From positions 1-53,843 of the forward strand of contig JBFHGJ010000032.1 of NCBI GenBank assembly GCA_041583135.1: 53,843 bases of DNA, read 5' to 3'. Under the pieces are notes generated by a model that was not told the origin of the DNA, made no database searches, and was given only the letters and a program-made list of their open reading frames with translations. Below, in pieces: positions 52,501 through 53,843 of the stretch. The position numbers and the translations under genes were made by a program. The DNA comes from JABSOG01 sp041583135. Lineage in GTDB: Bacteria > Pseudomonadota > Gammaproteobacteria > Enterobacterales > Alteromonadaceae. Within the stretch, counting starts at the first letter, position 1. Every line of letters begins with the position of its first letter.

Positions 52501-52740
52501 TATCCCTATGGCCTGTTTAAGCAGCGTGATCCGGGAGGAAGCGGCAATGGCATTTCCTATATGCTACGTGGTGAAAAGCATTGGCAACTCAGCGAGCAAT
52601 TGGAATTGGGTCTGAGCGCCGAGCTGACCCGCTCACCGGGCTATGAACGCTGGAAAGCGGGCTTGACCTTTCGTTACTTTTGGCAAAAGCGCAACTACTT
52701 AGTCTCAAAACACAAGGTTATTCGCTCTTGGGGTGAGTAG
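49507..52740 (+). CDS. BcsC-like TPR and outer-membrane barrel exporter
   Basis: The ATG at 49507 has AAGGA eight bases upstream. The 1077-residue protein has a signal peptide (to LLA-AEQ, about residue 22), an N-terminal beta-rich region of about 130 residues and TPR-type helical repeats from about 160 to 690 (for example GWLAYENHDLTNAIELFGAA, GLGLSYFNNQQYHEALSPF). A C-terminal part of about 370 residues rich in aromatic strands (ending LTFRYFWQKRNYLV) is an outer-membrane barrel. This is the BcsC/PgaA/NfrA layout for polysaccharide export. It fits the cellulose-like polymer made by the BcsAB pair. The barrel resembles NfrA more than classical BcsC as far as I can tell, so I give no gene symbol. 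Confidence 0.85.
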   Translation: MTRLWRSAFLLMLFCFVRPLLAAEQIYTLEFLRTDDRNKAVEQALVISGVVRLPCRITTSAGIFYLRCGASDTLEPVNAEQQRIAALGIDKVKLTQIADDRDKAIYQYQPIDVGLEAQKNLIKMVRSQMDFNVTKSVDAQARPDLLAPLKQQRQTQQGDELITQGWLAYENHDLTNAIELFGAAAKIDSTRLSGLFGLGLSYFNNQQYHEALSPFRTLLEQEHEAQAVLPLYLQAALNTDNFDIVQGYYTQLPTDQQKYWRDKLSERAMKSEFAALGGHIGLATLLAFIERNQQSLKSCEPVDIWLKAGKRLITLNATKQAKALYHTLWQGCQNDGVKIGILYQLNKLAPYAEQAPLVEQALARSKDKNYRRQLKDYRYNSLMAQAGALPPGSAQAGALYRQIKSPYTAYTRYKLAVAWWLYQQQRYAEAMADFSWLWHKRQNKKALQGMLFAMMRLGELDEALDIATRFQMPDMKVMVLKEKLAALAIPSPASEALAYDIIAYDPQYTPALSSLGWNAIAKEQWALARTYFTQWRTLEPDNQASLSGLMQSYSKQQKFDDAFSIARQLDGEDDYHWQYNIRFEQGLSLFNQKQYQKAESIFTELLPLKPKERGLRTLYAWSLYHQGKYKKSAKDFLQLYEDKDEASVAQGYIAALDKLGKDKKKYKFVHALSQSDKAENKAVAADQYSGQKNYLRAAFTDPSPDKVYSGVNHSDYWVDYNYFHKNGTHGVSSLDVKQIQLGGAFVWSPASRLYVMFNIQKLDANTRDDEPFLGNDFTYGDIPPEFPGADLNQLSTKQTLWYPYVRYLREDRWDLDMGIGLSPLSGPLQSKLVWHFTAERGSNELSLYRKPLVTSQLNYTGLKDPYSSKKWGRVLETGVKFKRSGRLTDVFWMSGSGEYNRYAGTDVLNNQSAKLNALIGGDYPSRHMAVSGGLSLSASGFEHNSVFYSYGHGGYFSPQAMWQAGMFTHLESRREEVDWWELDVSVGYFQWRTKAQERYPYGLFKQRDPGGSGNGISYMLRGEKHWQLSEQLELGLSAELTRSPGYERWKAGLTFRYFWQKRNYLVSKHKVIRSWGE

Positions 52741-52751
52741 GTAACCCCAGT

Positions 52752-53288
52752 TTAGGATAAATACTCGTTTTTCAAATCGACATAGTTTTGTGCCGAGGCG
52801 CGTAAAAATGCCAATTCTTCATCTTTAAGTGGTCGTTTCTTCTCGACTGGGTGGCCGACGTACAAATAACCCGATTGCAACACCTTATTTGGTGGGACTA
52901 AGGAACCGGCGCCGACAATGACGTCATCTTCTATGGTTGCGCCATCCATAACCAAAGAACCCATACCCAGTAATATTCGAGATCCTAATGTACAGGCATG
53001 GAGCAAACATTTATGCCCGATAGTGACATCTTGACCGATAATGAGTGGGATCCCTTCGGGATACTTACTGCTTTTACGAGTAACGTGTAGCACAGTGCCG
53101 TCTTGTACATTGGTTCGTGCTCCAATGCGGATTTTATTGACATCTCCTCTGGCGGCAACCAAAGGCCAGATGCTGACATCATCGTCAAGATGAATATCAC
53201 CGACGATCACAGCACTTGGGTCAATAAAAACATCATTGCCCAGTGTCGGGTATATGCCACGATAAGGACGGGTATTGTTTGTCGTCAT
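52752..53288 (-). CDS. yrdA: Gamma carbonic anhydrase-like protein YrdA
   Basis: I prefer the ATG at 53288 (GAGA seven bases upstream) to one four codons earlier, giving 178 residues beginning MTTNNTRPYRG. It is a left-handed beta-helix (hexapeptide-repeat) protein with the zinc ligands of gamma carbonic anhydrases: H in VLHVT and two in IGHKCLLHAC. The order RPYRG-IYPTLG ... VSIWPLVAARGDV ... IGARTNVQDGTVLHV closely follows E. coli YrdA. Carbonic anhydrase activity is not proven for that subgroup. As I recall for E. coli, yrdA lies divergent from an rRNA operon (rrnD), and that arrangement is kept here. Confidence 0.93.
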   Translation of the reverse strand: MTTNNTRPYRGIYPTLGNDVFIDPSAVIVGDIHLDDDVSIWPLVAARGDVNKIRIGARTNVQDGTVLHVTRKSSKYPEGIPLIIGQDVTIGHKCLLHACTLGSRILLGMGSLVMDGATIEDDVIVGAGSLVPPNKVLQSGYLYVGHPVEKKRPLKDEELAFLRASAQNYVDLKNEYLS

Positions 53289-53300
53289 CAAAATTCTCAT

Positions 53301-53464
53301 TTAGATTGCGTTGAAATGGTTCGTGCTAATCATACACCAAATATATCCGCCAGCGGCAAAACAAGCAAAAAGCGCATTTTTGAGCGCAAAAATAGCGAAA
53401 TTTAAGCGAAATGCTCATAAAAAAAACGTTCAAAACAAAAATGACATTTTTATTAAAATAATGC
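53301..53464. other. AT-rich region between yrdA and rRNA promoters
   Basis: This part of the 555-base gap between yrdA and the window end has no convincing gene. From about 53405 it is strongly A-rich (for example AAAAAAACGTTCAAAACAAA, and TTTTTATTAAAATAA), which fits UP-element or FIS-type activating sequence just upstream of the first rRNA promoter. Confidence 0.5.
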
Positions 53465-53492
53465 TTGCAAACAAAAACGCACTCCCTATAAT
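53465..53492 (+). promoter_or_regulatory. rRNA operon promoter P1
   Basis: TTGCAA (53465-53470), a 16-base spacer and a perfect TATAAT (53487-53492), followed by a GC-rich discriminator GCGC. Such a discriminator marks promoters shut off by ppGpp/DksA in the stringent response. A-rich upstream sequence fits an UP element. Confidence 0.8.
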
Positions 53493-53618
53493 GCGCTTCC
53501 ACTGACACGGCAACAGCGGCAACAAACAGCTTCTACCGCCAGTCAGGGAAGTAACGACAAGCCAGATTGCAACGCAAAACGGCAAGTCAAAAATCTCAAA
53601 AAACTTTGAAAAAAACGG

Positions 53619-53646
53619 TTGACATTGAGATTAAGCAGCGTAAAAT
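53619..53646 (+). promoter_or_regulatory. rRNA operon promoter P2
   Basis: A perfect TTGACA (53619-53624), a 16-base spacer and TAAAAT (53641-53646), again followed by GCGC. It lies about 154 bases after P1, a tandem pair as in E. coli rrn operons. Confidence 0.85.
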
Positions 53647-53652
53647 GCGCAT

Positions 53653-53843
53653 CCCGCTTCGGAGTTAAACGCAAGTTTACGAAGCATCCAACAAGGCCCT
53701 TGCCGGTTGGATAAGTTCTTTAAAAATAAGTAATCAATCATCTGTGTGAGTACTCGCAGTGATTCAATGCTCTAAAACGATATTTAGAAGTCTTGAATGA
53801 ACTGTGATTAACTCGACAGAATTATGAACAGAATTCATTTGAG
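53653..53843 (+). other. 16S rRNA leader (5' external transcribed spacer), partial
   Basis: After P2 the sequence has a BoxA-like antitermination site GTTCTTTAAAAAT (53715-53727). It then has TCTGTGTGAGTACTCGCAG, which resembles the leader of enteric rRNA operons, and ends ...AATTCATTTGAG, equivalent to the AATTCTTTGAG that precedes mature 16S in E. coli. Mature 16S RNA therefore probably starts about 20 bases past the window. No part of 16S itself is present. Confidence 0.8.

Noticed and set aside
45088..52740. Complete classical cellulose operon with bcsZ, bcsD, bcsQ and bcsG
   Set aside because: None of those genes is seen; only BcsA-, BcsB- and BcsC-like genes are present, so I do not claim standard cellulose.
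53653..53843. Start of 16S rRNA inside the window
   Set aside because: The sequence ends within the leader; the conserved 16S start (AGAGTTTGATC) is not reached.

Overview
The window reads as chromosomal DNA of a free-living, probably marine gammaproteobacterium of the Alteromonadales (Shewanella-, Ferrimonas- or Pseudoalteromonas-like). The pointers are a T-protein type tyrA, a cytochrome c5-like protein, an exoprotease with a GlyGly-CTERM (rhombosortase) tail, abundant two-component and cyclic-nucleotide proteins, and a yrdA homologue divergent from an rRNA operon, as I recall for yrdA and rrnD in E. coli. The genus is not determined. Genes are densely packed. I see no integrase, transposase, tRNA, CRISPR array or phage gene. 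The only candidate mobile sequence is one small REP-like inverted repeat.

Layout. (1) 1-7.5 kb: a minus-strand run with a GAF-GGDEF diguanylate cyclase (cut by the window edge), a periplasmic solute-binding-like protein and a GST-fold protein; then a beta-propeller lipoprotein, a secreted M28 aminopeptidase and a DUF805-like membrane protein. (2) 7.7-16 kb: a GFA-fold zinc protein, then a YtrA/GntR-regulated operon of two ABC ATPase/permease pairs. The second permease is fused to an M1 aminopeptidase domain, and a perfect palindrome overlaps the operon promoter. (3) 16-28 kb: a VCBS-repeat exported protein, an M50-like membrane protein lacking zinc ligands, a transaminase/omega-amidase pair, cinA, an NhaC-type antiporter with a REC-histidine kinase, a DUF1835 gene translationally coupled to tyrA, an Fe-S type uracil-DNA glycosylase and a ThrE-type exporter. 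(4) 29-35 kb: an ECF sigma / anti-sigma / exported-protein trio, a solute-binding lipoprotein with a hybrid histidine kinase, and cytochrome c5.

(5) 35.4-52.7 kb is the most interesting part: an envelope locus made of two tightly overlapping operons. The first encodes a CotH-kinase lipoprotein, a porin-like barrel, a membrane-anchored TPR-like protein, a CotH/beta-helix fusion, a VTC (polyphosphate polymerase-like) protein and a DUF4956 membrane protein. The second encodes a membrane-anchored class III adenylate cyclase followed without a gap by BcsA-, BcsB- and BcsC-like cellulose synthase/export proteins. The synthase keeps every catalytic motif and the PilZ c-di-GMP motif, so c-di-GMP and possibly cAMP may both feed into it. 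A GNAT-nitrilase fusion gene lies between the two on the opposite strand. A joint role in making and modifying a surface polymer is inferred from neighbourhood, not shown.

(6) 52.7-53.8 kb: a gamma carbonic anhydrase-like gene (yrdA), then two tandem rRNA promoters and the 16S leader. The window ends shortly before the expected mature 16S start.
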